Assembly: GCA_001312325.1 (NCBI GenBank)
Contig: BBDJ01000002.1
Span: forward strand, 1 to 64,000
DNA length: 64,000 nucleotides
Direction of reading: 5' to 3'
From: Lysinibacillus pakistanensis
GTDB taxonomy: Bacteria; Bacillota; Bacilli; Bacillales_A; Planococcaceae
Part shown: positions 63,666 to 64,000 of the stretch, in pieces
How the letters are laid out: every line of letters starts with the position of its first letter
How positions within the stretch are numbered: the first letter of the stretch is position 1
Made by a program: the position numbers and the translations under genes
The notes under the pieces: generated by a model
The model's database searches: none
What the model was told of the DNA's origin: nothing
Seen by the model: only the letters and a program-made list of their open reading frames with translations

Positions 63666-64000
63666 TTATTGTTCTTTTCTCATAATAAAGCTTAAATGTC
63701 TGCCGGCTTGTTTGTCTTCGCGATAGGAAAAACCATTTGGGCTAAGATATGTGCAGGTTGCATCAATGTCAATCTGTTTAGAAGGAATACCCGCAAGCTC
63801 ACATTGTTTTTTTGACGGTTTGTTGATTATCAATATGATATTTATTGGTTTGAGCATTAAAATACATAAAATCTTTAGCGTATCCTAAATTATGGAATTT
63901 CTCATAGACATCTGTATCAACTTCAAATTTTTGTTGACTCAGCGCCATACCGATTTGTACATAAAAATCTTGTGGCTGACAATGCTCCTGCCCGATTAAA
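63666..64000 (-). CDS. PgeF-like laccase-domain protein, partial (frameshifted)
   Basis: The C-terminal part of a peptidoglycan editing factor / multicopper polyphenol oxidase (YlmD/YfiH) family protein whose start lies beyond the right end. The frame reads QPQDFYVQIGMALSQQKFEV and, after removing an extra base at 63807-63813, VKKQCELAGIPSKQI, CTYLSPNGFSYREDKQAGR and HLSFIMRKEQ; the last two segments match the family end pattern (C-T..., FSYR-D...GR-LSFI). About 110 residues are visible. Confidence 0.7.

Overview
The window looks like chromosome of a low-GC, spore-forming Bacillaceae/Planococcaceae bacterium close to Lysinibacillus. It carries the sporulation gene spoIVA. Its gene order (der-gpsA-yphE-yphF-spoIVA-hbs-folE-mtrB-hepS-menG-hepT-ndk-cheR-aroC-aroB-aroH-hisC-tyrA-aroA-ypiABF-qcrABC-ypjA ... 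dapB-mgsA-bshA-cca-birA-panBCD-dinG) follows the Bacillus subtilis backbone. The genus is inferred from gene order and protein style and was not tested by a search.

Layout: 1-10.4 kb holds ribosome assembly GTPase, glycerol-3-phosphate dehydrogenase, spore coat, HU, folate/TRAP, menaquinone/heptaprenyl and nucleotide genes. 10.4-15.8 kb is an insertion relative to B. subtilis: a secreted SH3 protein and a fatty-acid activation/oxidation trio (thiolase, SDR, acyl-CoA ligase). 15.9-23.6 kb holds cheR and the aromatic amino acid supra-operon, without the trp genes that sit between aroH and hisC in B. subtilis. 23.7-29.2 kb holds ypiABF, the cytochrome bc complex and ypjA. 29.3-36 kb holds a YugP-type peptidase, a YitT protein, dapB, mgsA, bshA, cca and birA. 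36-39.4 kb is a regulatory/membrane accessory block (PadR-DUF1700-DUF4097; TetR-CPBP protease). 39.4-41.9 kb is panBCD with a structured leader. 42.2-46.3 kb is a very AT-rich island between panD and dinG: thioredoxin-like protein, a small 7-cysteine peptide, an ABC half-transporter, a MauE-like membrane protein and a TlpA-like thiol oxidoreductase. I read it as a disulfide-rich bacteriocin or secreted-peptide system and consider it the most interesting part of the window. 46.4-49.2 kb is dinG. 49.6-52.2 kb is a decayed PEP-mutase-like gene and an alkylation-repair cluster (adaA-alkA-adaB). 52.8-61.9 kb is a reductive pyrimidine catabolism locus (PucR regulator, amidohydrolase, dihydropyrimidinase, PreT/PreA, NCS1 transporter) next to a remnant of methylmalonate-semialdehyde dehydrogenase. 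62.2-63.6 kb is an amino acid permease, and a PgeF-like gene runs off the right end on the minus strand.

A pervasive feature is about 100 single-base (occasionally two-base) frameshifts in otherwise well conserved genes. Almost all lie in homopolymers: A/T runs of 6-8 usually carry one base too many, and G runs usually lack one. The same signature in essential genes (der, spoIVA, aroA, birA, dapB) says these are sequence errors rather than pseudogenes. I therefore give each gene its full corrected span and name the break points.

Other things to look at are two five-unit arrays of a 21-bp repeat with a GGATAGAA core (14-105 and 11825-11916), each upstream of an extended -10 promoter, and the panB leader with mutually exclusive hairpins and a 28-codon leader ORF whose stop overlaps the panB start.
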